A DNA stretch of 64,000 nt, taken from contig JACPPA010000038.1 in the NCBI GenBank assembly GCA_016191285.1, positions 1 through 64,000 on the forward strand, written 5' to 3'. How positions within the stretch are numbered: position 1 is the first letter of the stretch; each line of letters starts with the position of its first letter. This document shows positions 56,621-64,000 of this stretch, piece by piece. The position numbers and the translations under genes were made by a program. The notes beneath the pieces were generated by a model that ran no database searches, was not told where the DNA came from, and saw only the letters and a list, made by a program, of their open reading frames with translations. The stretch is from Gammaproteobacteria bacterium. Lineage in GTDB: Bacteria > Pseudomonadota > Gammaproteobacteria > Ga0077536.

Positions 56621-56847
56621 GTGCAGTCGATCGTAGAATCACTCCTAAAGTGTCGCGCTGGAGACCTCATGAACGAAGCCGATCTTTTAAAGCACATTAC
56701 CGTCAGGGGCTCGTGGGTGTGGCAACCATCGCACGCTATAGGTCCGTGCTCGCGCGTGGCGCAATAGTGACGGTCGAGCCTGGGCGCGTGCGAGTACGCC
56801 TAGTAAGTCGGCGGATGATCAGGAATGACCTAGGAACATGCGGCTAG
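56621..56847 (+). pseudogene. Possible small-gene remnant between csb2 copy and cas4-cas1
   Basis: A GTG at 56621 opens VQSIVESLLKCRAGDLMNEA, DLLKHITV, then the sense continues in another frame as GLVGVATIARYRSVLARGAI, VTVEPGRVRVRL. The two parts read like one small protein of about 70 residues broken by a one-base change near 56705. I cannot name the family. The rest of the gap up to 56967 shows nothing else. Confidence 0.35.
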
Positions 56848-56967
56848 TGATCAATCCGCGGCGCATTGTTGGGTTGAGGGAATTTATGCAGGCCTGTAGC
56901 GGAAAGAAGCATTCGCGCTGAGCGTGCATTTAAGGGTTCGTGTGCGGGCGCCGATAGCGCCTGGGAA

Positions 56968-58677
56968 ATGCTCGAAGACTCCCCACAAATCGAACTGCCG
57001 CTGCCCTTCCCGGTCACCACCGGCGATACGCCATTGTTGCCCGCCCGCATGGTCAACGAATACGAATATTGCCCGCGCTTGGCTTATCTCGAATGGGTGC
57101 AAGGAGAGTGGGCTGAATCCGGTGACACCACCGAAGGAAAATATGTCCATCGCCGCGTTGATAAACCGGGCGGTTCATTGCCGGAGGCCGAGGATGTCGA
57201 GCCCGATGCGCGATTTCACGCGCGCTCGGTAACGTTATCGTCCACTAGGCTTGGCATCATCGCCAAGATGGACCTCATCGAAGGCGACGGAATGACGGTG
57301 ACGCCGGTTGACTATAAGCATGGCAAGCGTCCGCATGTGGCGAAAGGCGCTTACGATCCGGAACGCATTCAGCTCTGTGTGCAAGGGATGATCCTTGAAG
57401 AGCATGGGTATCAGTGCGCGGCAGGCGTGCTGTATTTCGCGGGCTCACGCGAGCGCGTAACCGTCGAGTTCGATGCTGAACTGCGCGAACGCACACTCGC
57501 GGCGGTGAATGGTTTGCGCTTCGTTGCCGTCGCTGGCCAAATGCCACCGCCATTGGAAGACAGTCCAAAATGCCCGCGCTGTTCGTTAGTTGGGATCTGC
57601 TTGCCGGACGAAGTTAATTTTCTGCGCAACTCCGGGATATCGCCGAGGCCTCTTGCGGTAGGGAGCGACAACGCGCTGCCGCTGTATGTCCAAGCGCACA
57701 GCGCGTCCGTGCGCAAAGCCGGCGAGACTTTGGAAGTAAGCGTCGATGACAAAAAAGTTTCGACCGTGCGCCTGATCGATGTCTCGCAACTCGTACTGAT
57801 GGGTAACGTCTACGTCACAACCCCTACCTTGCACGAACTGATGCGGCGCGAAATCCCGATCTCATGGCATTCGTTTGGCGGTTGGTTCCTGGGCCACACT
57901 ATTGGTAACGGGCACAAGAATGTCGAGCTTCGTACCGCGCAGTATCAAGGTAGTTTCGATGAGCAAGTTTGCTTGCGCATTGCAAAAAGCGTAACTCGCG
58001 CGAAAATTCAGAATTGTCGTACTTTAATGCGCCGGAATTGGCGCGGCGATGAACCTTCTGATGATCTAATGGCGGAGTTTCGTCGCGACGCGGAGCAATG
58101 CGAACGCACAAGTAACCTCGAAACCTTACTCGGGATAGAAGGTCAGTCTGCCGCCCGCTATTTCCGGAATTTCCGGTATATGTTGAAGCGCGAAGATGAA
58201 GATATCAGCTTCGATTTCACGACGCGCAATCGCCGGCCGCCGACCGACCCGGTAAATGCGTTGCTGTCGTATGCGTATTCCCTCTTGGCCCGCACCTGGA
58301 CGGTGACCCTAGCTGCCGTTGGGTTCGATCCTTATCGAGGCTTCTACCACCAACCGCGCTATGGCCGGCCCGCGCTCGCGCTCGATCTCATGGAGCCGTT
58401 TCGGCCGCTGCTGGCGGATTCAACGGTTTTAATGGCAATCAATAATGGTGAAATAAAACTGAACGATTTCGTCGCGGCGGCGGGGAGCGTGAACCTCAAT
58501 CCGGACGGACGTAAACGATTTATCGCTGCCTACGAACGCAGATTGTCCCAGGAAGTCACCCATCCCACGTTTGGCTATCGCATCAGTTATCGGCGTATTC
58601 TCGAAGTACAGGCTCGTCTACTCGGTAGGTTCCTGGCGGGAGAGCTTTTTGAATTTCCGCAGTTCGTTACTCGCTAG
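56968..58677 (+). CDS. cas4-cas1: Cas4-Cas1 fusion, spacer acquisition
   Basis: 569 residues. The Cas4 part (about 20-215) has the iron-sulfur Cys C35 (YCPRLAY) and C202, C205, C211 (CPRCSLVGIC), plus the nuclease motif DYKHGK at 115-120. The Cas1 part (about 225-569) includes HSFGGWFLGHTIGNGHKN with the catalytic His region and DPVNALLSYAYSLLARTWTV. The fusion trims prespacers at the PAM side and integrates them. Such fusions are typical of type I-G. Eight bases before cas2. Confidence 0.95.
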   Translation: MLEDSPQIELPLPFPVTTGDTPLLPARMVNEYEYCPRLAYLEWVQGEWAESGDTTEGKYVHRRVDKPGGSLPEAEDVEPDARFHARSVTLSSTRLGIIAKMDLIEGDGMTVTPVDYKHGKRPHVAKGAYDPERIQLCVQGMILEEHGYQCAAGVLYFAGSRERVTVEFDAELRERTLAAVNGLRFVAVAGQMPPPLEDSPKCPRCSLVGICLPDEVNFLRNSGISPRPLAVGSDNALPLYVQAHSASVRKAGETLEVSVDDKKVSTVRLIDVSQLVLMGNVYVTTPTLHELMRREIPISWHSFGGWFLGHTIGNGHKNVELRTAQYQGSFDEQVCLRIAKSVTRAKIQNCRTLMRRNWRGDEPSDDLMAEFRRDAEQCERTSNLETLLGIEGQSAARYFRNFRYMLKREDEDISFDFTTRNRRPPTDPVNALLSYAYSLLARTWTVTLAAVGFDPYRGFYHQPRYGRPALALDLMEPFRPLLADSTVLMAINNGEIKLNDFVAAAGSVNLNPDGRKRFIAAYERRLSQEVTHPTFGYRISYRRILEVQARLLGRFLAGELFEFPQFVTR

Positions 58678-58685
58678 TTCACGGT

Positions 58686-58976
58686 ATGGACGAACGTTTA
58701 TTAATGGTCACTTACGATATCGCGGACCAGAAGCGCTGGCGGTCCGTATTCTCTTTCATGAAGGGCTACGGCGAATGGTTGCAGCTATCGGTGTTCCAGT
58801 GTCGCCTATCGCCCAAACGCCGCGCCGAGCTTATTGCCACGTTGGATCAACTCATTCACCACCAGGAAGATCATGTGTTGATCTTTGATCTAGGGCCTGT
58901 CGCGTCGGTGACTCCGCGAGTGACCAGTCTCGGCAAGGAATTCAGCGCTATTTCGCGCGCTGCGATTGTGATTTAA
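58686..58976 (+). CDS. cas2: Cas2
   Basis: 96 residues: LLMVTYDIADQKRWRSVFSF with the metal-binding-site Asp11, then GEWLQLSVFQCRLSPKRRAE and DHVLIFDLGP. It forms the core of the integration complex with Cas1. Last cas gene; the array starts 221 bases further. Confidence 0.95.
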   Translation: MDERLLMVTYDIADQKRWRSVFSFMKGYGEWLQLSVFQCRLSPKRRAELIATLDQLIHHQEDHVLIFDLGPVASVTPRVTSLGKEFSAISRAAIVI

Positions 58977-59197
58977 TTCTTCGGAGCGAGTTAGGGTCTG
59001 CCGCGGTCGCGCGAGCACTCCGGTGCCGCGCATAGCCCGGTGAGCGCTCGCTCCGACAAGTTCATTAACAATTCAAAGAGATATTGAATATGCCGCGACG
59101 CTTGGCGTACCGGATATATTGTGGAAACATTGCGGCCTGTGGAGCGCTCGAAAAATGCTTAGGAACTGCACTGAAATCTTGAACTTACGCGTGGACT
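58977..59197 (+). promoter_or_regulatory. Probable CRISPR leader
   Basis: The 221 bases between cas2 and the first repeat hold no gene. The part nearest the array is more AT-rich (for example AATTCAAAGAGATATTGAAT at about 59070). The repeat orientation, with its hairpin before a 3' ATTGAAGC, agrees with transcription from this side. The promoter itself was not identified. Confidence 0.55.
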
Positions 59198-60764
59198 ATT
59201 TTCCGGAGCGATTCGCTCCGGCCTCATTGAAGCAATAACTGCGCCATCACGCCCTTTCGCGACCACAAGATTTTCCGGAGCGATTCGCTCCGGCCTCATT
59301 GAAGCAGGCGGCGCGAAAACAAATCAATCGCCCCGACCACCATTTTCCGGAGCGATTCGCTCCGGCCTCATTGAAGCGTGCCGGGTCCTACTAAGCTCGT
59401 CGTTCTCGATATCCCCGATTTTCCGGAGCGATTCGCTCCGGCCTCATTGAAGCAACAATTACGCGCTGAAAAATTACCTGAGCCTATCCGATTTTCCGGA
59501 GCGATTCGCTCCGGCCTCATTGAAGCTTGATAATTGCTGAATATTTTATAGTCGCGCGCCGCATTTTCCGGAGCGATTCGCTCCGGCCTCATTGAAGCTG
59601 TTGGTAGCGGTTCCTATCTTGACTATCCAGTCTCTGATTTTCCGGAGCGATTCGCTCCGGCCTCATTGAAGCCCCGTCACCGATCCCACCGCGCCCGTCA
59701 CCGATCCAACATTTTCCGGAGCGATTCGCTCCGGCCTCATTGAAGCCTATAATTCGGAGCAATGGCCGGAAGGCATTCGACATTTTCCGGAGCGATTCGC
59801 TCCGGCCTCATTGAAGCCCAGCGACAGGGGAATGAAACCCCGGGGCAAGTCCACATTTTCCGGAGCGATTCGCTCCGGCCTCATTGAAGCTTGAGGGTGA
59901 ATTTGGCAGTAGTCAAGAAGGCGCGTTATTTTCCGGAGCGATTCGCTCCGGCCTCATTGAAGCCACGTTGCGATTGCTGGAAGCGCGCAGCCTTAGCGAT
60001 TTTCCGGAGCGATTCGCTCCGGCCTCATTGAAGCGCTGCTTTAAGTTTGTTATCAAAGCTCTTAATCTCTAATTTTCCGGAGCGATTCGCTCCGGCCTCA
60101 TTGAAGCCTCCTCTTCCACGTCAATTGTTTGCTCGATGCGTCGACATTTTCCGGAGCGATTCGCTCCGGCCTCATTGAAGCTGAATTACTGGCAGCCGCT
60201 CACGCAATTCACCGCCGATTTTCCGGAGCGATTCGCTCCGGCCTCATTGAAGCATAGGCCGCGTTGGCGCGTATTAACACGATCTTGCCGATTTTCCGGA
60301 GCGATTCGCTCCGGCCTCATTGAAGCGCAACTAACGTTGATCCAACCAACGCAGTGCCGCAAATTTTCCGGAGCGATTCGCTCCGGCCTCATTGAAGCTC
60401 TAAGGCCGCCGCCCATGCCTGCAACGCCTCACATATTTTCCGGAGCGATTCGCTCCGGCCTCATTGAAGCGTAAGCACATCCGCGTCGACGCGGGCGAAC
60501 ACCGCGTCATTTTCCGGAGCGATTCGCTCCGGCCTCATTGAAGCTCTAAGGCCGCCGCCCATGCCTGCAACGCCTCACATATTTTCCGGAGCGATTCGCT
60601 CCGGCCTCATTGAAGCGTCGACGCTGCCATGGCGCGCATTACCCAAGGCCAGAGATTTTCCGGAGCGATTCGCTCCGGCCTCATTGAAGCTACTATGATC
60701 AAAGACGGCCGCGCGATTGCGACCCTATATTTTCCGGAGCGATTCGCTCCGGCCTCATTGAAGC
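59198..60764 (+). CRISPR. Type I-G CRISPR array, 22 repeats and 21 spacers
   Basis: Repeat unit 36 bases, starting ATTTTCCGGAGCGATTCG and ending CTCCGGCCTCATTGAAGC, apparently identical in all 22 copies including the last. CCGGAGCG and CGCTCCGG form an 8-bp stem with a three-base loop, suited to Cas6-type cleavage, leaving ATTGAAGC as the 5' handle. Spacers are 35-40 bases. Spacers 17 (60399-60434) and 19 (60545-60580) are identical. I see no spacer matching elsewhere in this window. The uniform repeats suggest an active or recently active array. Confidence 0.99.
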
Positions 60765-60780
60765 CTGGTAGAGGTCCACG

Positions 60781-61017
60781 ATGGAAAAACTGACGTTGAC
60801 AACGTTACGTCGCACATTATTCGAGGTGGCCGATCGGGTTCTTCAAACCGGTATTTCGGTGGCGGTCGAACGCCGTGGCAAGACCTTATTGATTTCGGCG
60901 GGGGAAACCCCCTCTAGGCTTTCCCGACTTAAGCGTCGTAAGCTCATCCGCGGAACGCCCGAATCATTGCTTAACATCACAGTCGGCGAATGGCGCGAGC
61001 TGCAAAACCTCGGCTGA
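60781..61017 (+). CDS. PhD/YefM-like antitoxin
   Basis: 78 residues: LTLTTLRRTLFEVADRVLQT, GISVAVERRGKTLLIS, the pattern of PhD-type DNA-binding antitoxins, with a C-terminal toxin-binding arm including TVGEWRELQNLG. It begins 16 bases after the last CRISPR repeat, so array transcripts may run into it. Overlaps the toxin gene by 28 bases. Confidence 0.8.
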   Translation: MEKLTLTTLRRTLFEVADRVLQTGISVAVERRGKTLLISAGETPSRLSRLKRRKLIRGTPESLLNITVGEWRELQNLG

Positions 61018-61388
61018 CATATCTCGACACGCATGTCGTGTGCTGGCTTTATGAAGGTAGGACCGAACTGCTTTCCGCAGCCGCGGCACACGCTATCGAA
61101 CGCGGGTTGCTGCGAGTGTCGTCGATGGTCGATCTTGAATTGCAGTTTTTAAGGGAGATCGGGCGCCTTTCCAAAGGGCCGGAAACTATCTTGCCCGCGC
61201 TCTCCCGCGATATCGGTCTGGCGTTGGTCGACGAGACCTTTGCGGGCGTGGCATTTGAGGCTCGAGGGCTAGGATGGACGCGAGATCCCTTTGACCGTCT
61301 GATCGTTGCTGAAGCCGCACTGATGCGCGCCACTTTGGTCACCAAAGACACAGTGATATTGGAAAACTATTCGCGGGCGGTTTGGTGA
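60990..61388 (+). CDS. PIN-domain toxin (VapC-like)
   Basis: 132 residues. PIN acidic residues are visible: LTYLDTHVVCWLYEG (first Asp), then a central Glu in SMVDLELQFLREIG, RDPFDRLIVAEA (Asp pair) and VTKD near the end. PIN toxins cut RNA, usually tRNA or rRNA. Paired with the PhD-like gene just before. With the array upstream it forms the far edge of the defence island. Confidence 0.88.
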   Translation: MARAAKPRLTYLDTHVVCWLYEGRTELLSAAAAHAIERGLLRVSSMVDLELQFLREIGRLSKGPETILPALSRDIGLALVDETFAGVAFEARGLGWTRDPFDRLIVAEAALMRATLVTKDTVILENYSRAVW

Positions 61389-61546
61389 TCGTCGTGTAAG
61401 GCGGAGTCGGAATTCGCCGCTCTTTCTTAGTTCGGCATCATCGCCAAAGCCGCTAGACGAAACTCAACGGTAACGTCGTTCCGGTCTTTAAAGGAGCACA
61501 TCTAAACAGCTAGCGACCGACGGTTTATTTGCGGCATTATTCTTCG

Positions 61547-62479
61547 ATGCCGAATTTTGCGTCGATTAAAGCTATTGGGTGGCGACTCGCGTGTGCCACG
61601 GTCGCGATCTTGGCCGTGTCGCTGGCAGTGTTTTGTCTCATTCATCTGATCCCCGGCGATCCCATCGACGCGATGCTGGGCGAGCACGCGACGAGCACGG
61701 ATCGTGCGGCGCTCGCGCATGCACTCGGTTTGGATGCGTCGTTACCGACGCAGCTCGTGCGCTACTACCGCGGCTTGTTGCAGTTCGATCTCGGTCGCTC
61801 GGTGTATACCCAGCAACCCATCGCCGCGATGCTTCTCGAGCGTGCGCCGTTTACCGCGGTGCTCGCCATGAGCGCGGTCGGTCTTGCGTTATTGATCTCG
61901 ATACCGTTAGGAATTTTAAGCGCGTTGGGGCCGCGCTCGGGGTGGGATCGCGCGACTCTGGTGCTCGCCGTGATCGGCGGCGCGGTGCCGAGTTTTGTCA
62001 TCGGACCGGTGCTCATCGTGGTGTTCGCGGTGTGGTTGGGCTGGGTTCCGGTCAGCGGCGCCGAATCCGCACGGGGTTTGGTGTTACCCGCGGTCACGTT
62101 GAGTCTGGGGTTATCGGCGATCCTAGTTCGCCAATTGCGCTCGGCCTTGCGCGGCGTGTTGGGCGCCGACTACATTCGAACCGCCACGGCGCTCGGCGCG
62201 ACGCCGTTCGAATTAATGCGCCATGCGCTGCCGAACGCGGCGCTGCCCGTGCTGAGCGTTGCTGGCACACAGCTCGGGGTGTTGATGGGCGGCGCGGTCA
62301 TCACCGAGACGGTGTTCGGTTGGCCGGGACTCGGCGCGCTAACCATCGAGGCCATCCAAGGCCGCGATTATCCCGTGGTTCAGGCCTGCGTTCTCTACAT
62401 CAGCCTCGCCTATGTCCTCATCAACACGCTGCTCGACCTCGTTTACGCGTGGTGCGATCCGCGCATAAGCTGGCGCTGA
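61547..62479 (+). CDS. ABC transporter permease, oligopeptide type (DppB/OppB)
   Basis: 310 residues from the ATG at 61547; an upstream in-frame TTG is less likely. First membrane segment CATVAILAVSLAVFCLIHLI then PGDPIDAMLG, the DppB/OppB N-terminal pattern. The permease EAA region reads RTATALGATPFELMRHALPN, followed by GAVITETVFGWPGLGALTIE. Imports peptides or similar solutes with an ATPase and binding protein that are not in this window. Overlaps the next permease gene by one base. Confidence 0.9.
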   Translation: MPNFASIKAIGWRLACATVAILAVSLAVFCLIHLIPGDPIDAMLGEHATSTDRAALAHALGLDASLPTQLVRYYRGLLQFDLGRSVYTQQPIAAMLLERAPFTAVLAMSAVGLALLISIPLGILSALGPRSGWDRATLVLAVIGGAVPSFVIGPVLIVVFAVWLGWVPVSGAESARGLVLPAVTLSLGLSAILVRQLRSALRGVLGADYIRTATALGATPFELMRHALPNAALPVLSVAGTQLGVLMGGAVITETVFGWPGLGALTIEAIQGRDYPVVQACVLYISLAYVLINTLLDLVYAWCDPRISWR

Positions 62480-63291
62480 TGCGGAATCGCGACTGGGTGT
62501 GTTTAACGGTGATCCTCGCTTGGCTAAGTGGCGCGGCGGTGGCGCCGCTCATCCTGCCGACGGCCAATACTGTCGACCTGACACGGATGTTCGCGCGTCC
62601 GCAATGGGCGCTGTGGCTCGGCGCGGACGATCTGGGTCGCGCTATCGCGCTGCGCGTGATCAGTGGCGCCGGCGTGTCGTGTCCGGTAGCGCTCGTGGTG
62701 GTGGCCATCTCGTTTAGCGTGGGGAGTGTGTTCGGCATTACCTGCGCGTGGTGCGGTGGGCGCCTCGATTTTATCGGCATGCGCGTGATGGATGCGTGCC
62801 TGGCGTTTCCGGGAATTCTGCTCGCGATTGCACTCGCCGGCATCATGGGACCGGGGCTCGGCAATGTGGTGATAGCGCTCTGTAGCATCGGCTGGGTTGG
62901 ATTTGCGCGATTGGCGCGGGCGCAAACGCTTAGCGTCAAGCGTCGCGAGCATGTGTTGGTCGCGGAAGCGATGGGCGTCAGGCCTGGGCATATTCTTATG
63001 CGTCATGTGTGGCCGCTGGTGCTCGCGCCGTTATTGGTCGAAGCGAGTTTCGCTTTTGCGAGCGCCATCGCGGCCGAAGCGGGTATGAGTTTTCTTGGAC
63101 TTGGGGTCCAGCCGCCCACCCCCTCCTGGGGCAGTATGTTGCGCGAAGCGGCGCAGTTTCTATTGATTGCGCCACATTTGATGCTCGGTCCGGCGCTCGC
63201 GATCGTATCCTTGGTGTTATCCGTACAAATCCTGGGTGAGCGTTTGCGCGCGTATCTCCAATTTGAACATCGCGAGACGGTGCGGCCATGA
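62479..63291 (+). CDS. ABC transporter permease, oligopeptide type (DppC/OppC)
   Basis: 270 residues. DppC/OppC pattern: LGADDLGRAIALRVISGAGV, MDACLAFPGILLAIALAGIM, EAA loop VAEAMGVRPGHILMRHVWPL and GMSFLGLGVQPPTPSWGSML. Second half of the membrane channel. It overlaps nagZ by four bases, which suggests the imported solute may be cell-wall peptides or muropeptides (inference). Confidence 0.9.
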   Translation: MRNRDWVCLTVILAWLSGAAVAPLILPTANTVDLTRMFARPQWALWLGADDLGRAIALRVISGAGVSCPVALVVVAISFSVGSVFGITCAWCGGRLDFIGMRVMDACLAFPGILLAIALAGIMGPGLGNVVIALCSIGWVGFARLARAQTLSVKRREHVLVAEAMGVRPGHILMRHVWPLVLAPLLVEASFAFASAIAAEAGMSFLGLGVQPPTPSWGSMLREAAQFLLIAPHLMLGPALAIVSLVLSVQILGERLRAYLQFEHRETVRP

Positions 63292-64000
63292 GTCTTGGTC
63301 CACTGCTGATCGATCTCAAAGGCTTGGTGTTGAGCGCCGACGAACGCGAGCTGCTCGCGCATCCGCTGGTTGGCGGGGTAATTCTGTTTTCGCGTAATTA
63401 TCAAGATCGCGCACAGTTGGCCGCGCTCACCGCTGCCATTCACGCCGTGCGGACGCCGCGCTTGTTGATCGCGGTGGATCACGAGGGTGGACGCGTGCAG
63501 CGCTTTCGGCACGAATTCACCGAGTTGCCGGCGCTGGCGAGTCTGGGTGCGTTGTATGAGAAAAACGTGCATCGCGCGCTCGAAGTGGCGGCCGACATCG
63601 GCTGGCTCATGGCGGCTGAATTACGCGCGCATGAGGTCGATTTCAGTTTTGCGCCGGTGCTCGATCTCTACACCGGTAACAGCAAGGTCATCAATGATCG
63701 CGCCTTCCATGCCACCCCCGACACCGTCGCGCGCCTGGGCCAAGCGTATATGCGCGGCATGCACGCGGCGGGCATGGGCGCGGTGGGTAAACATTTTCCG
63801 GGACACGGCACGGTCAGCGCCGATTCGCATCATGAGCTACCGGTTGATCGGCGCACCCTGGAGACTTTGCGCTTGCGCGATTTGGTCCCGTTTCGATTAC
63901 TGGCTGTGGCCGGCATCGAAGGGATCATGCCGGCGCATATCCTGTTTCCGGCGGTTGATAATCTGCCGGTCGGTTATTCACGGGTATGGATCGAAGAAAT
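63288..64000 (+). CDS. nagZ: Beta-N-acetylhexosaminidase, runs off the window
   Basis: 237 residues seen; the C-terminus lies beyond 64000. Glycoside hydrolase family 3: LIDLKGLVLSADERELLAHP, VGGVILFSRNYQDRAQL, LIAVDHEGGRVQRFR, SFAPVLDL, and KHFPGHGTVSADSHHELPVD with the His of the flexible loop; the catalytic Asp lies further on. It removes GlcNAc from anhydro-muropeptides in peptidoglycan recycling in the cytoplasm. Coupled to the two permease genes. Confidence 0.95.
   Translation, partial: MSLGPLLIDLKGLVLSADERELLAHPLVGGVILFSRNYQDRAQLAALTAAIHAVRTPRLLIAVDHEGGRVQRFRHEFTELPALASLGALYEKNVHRALEVAADIGWLMAAELRAHEVDFSFAPVLDLYTGNSKVINDRAFHATPDTVARLGQAYMRGMHAAGMGAVGKHFPGHGTVSADSHHELPVDRRTLETLRLRDLVPFRLLAVAGIEGIMPAHILFPAVDNLPVGYSRVWIEE

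Noticed and set aside
59884-60474. ORFs running through the CRISPR array with repeated FPERFAPASLK peptides
   Set aside because: They are only translations of the 36-base repeats with 36-base-like spacers in register; the array is not coding.
59198-60764. Self-targeting spacers against genes in this window
   Set aside because: By eye, no spacer matches any other part of the window; a full genome search would be needed to say more.
60729-60780. A CreTA-like RNA toxin-antitoxin hidden at the array end
   Set aside because: The downstream genes are ordinary protein antitoxin and PIN toxin; no degenerate repeat or small RNA toxin ORF is visible.
61579-62478. N-terminal 300 codons of a long frame that ends in the second permease
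   Set aside because: That part overlaps the first permease out of frame and is Arg-rich nonsense; the second permease starts at 62479.

Overview
The window looks like a chromosomal piece of a gammaproteobacterium with high GC content. The evidence is the block rpsU-dnaG-rpoD with tsaD divergent from it, flanked by plsY, folB/folK, a pteridine reductase and a MidA-type methyltransferase, plus two families of REP-like palindromes scattered between genes. Species cannot be named from the sequence. Many genes are frameshifted (acyl-CoA dehydrogenase, oxyR, a hybrid peroxiredoxin, an IS200 transposase, a Fic gene). This means either real decay or a draft/metagenome assembly with indels.

Layout. 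1-1.9 kb: the tail of a flavin monooxygenase, then decayed VOC, GST and GntR genes. 1.9-10.3 kb: a type I restriction-modification operon (half-size HsdS, HsdM, RhuM-like protein, full HsdS, HsdR, YgjP-like metallopeptidase), every junction overlapping. 10.5-14.7 kb (minus strand): an acyl-CoA catabolic operon (CitE-like lyase, acyl-CoA dehydrogenase, class III CoA-transferase, SDR). 15.0-18.6 kb: an IS91-type transposase remnant and a VOC/GST/SRPBCC operon, a paralogue of the decayed genes at 0.6-1.7 kb. 18.7-21.2 kb: two toxin-antitoxin pairs and a dead IS200/IS605 element. 21.2-31.3 kb: a tRNA with anticodon CAU and the housekeeping core. 31.4-40.5 kb: broken Prx-Grx and oxyR genes, pirin, an SDR, a thioesterase, two luciferase-like monooxygenases, an L,D-transpeptidase and a DUF3106 cluster.

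41.2-61.4 kb is a defence island built around a type I-G (formerly I-U) CRISPR-Cas system: cas3, csx17, csb1, csb2, cas4-cas1 fusion, cas2 and an array of 22 identical 36-bp repeats. The operon carries non-Cas cargo. It begins with a WYL-domain regulator, a YhcG-type PD-(D/E)XK nuclease, an unknown protein, a Fic toxin with a VbhA-like antitoxin ORF, and RmuC, all coupled into cas3. Cas3 itself carries a second Fic domain at its C-terminus. The DNA between the HD and Fic domains holds, in another frame, an ORF homologous to the antitoxin of the first Fic module. Further down, an AlbA_2/Schlafen-type gene lies between csb2 and a shrunken second copy of the csb2 3' end. A PhD/PIN-type toxin-antitoxin pair starts 16 bp after the last repeat.

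61.5-64.0 kb: two oligopeptide-type ABC permeases overlapping a nagZ gene that runs off the window.

The Cas3-Fic fusion with an overprinted antitoxin frame is the observation I would follow first. A plausible reading (inference) is a toxin tied to the CRISPR effector nuclease.
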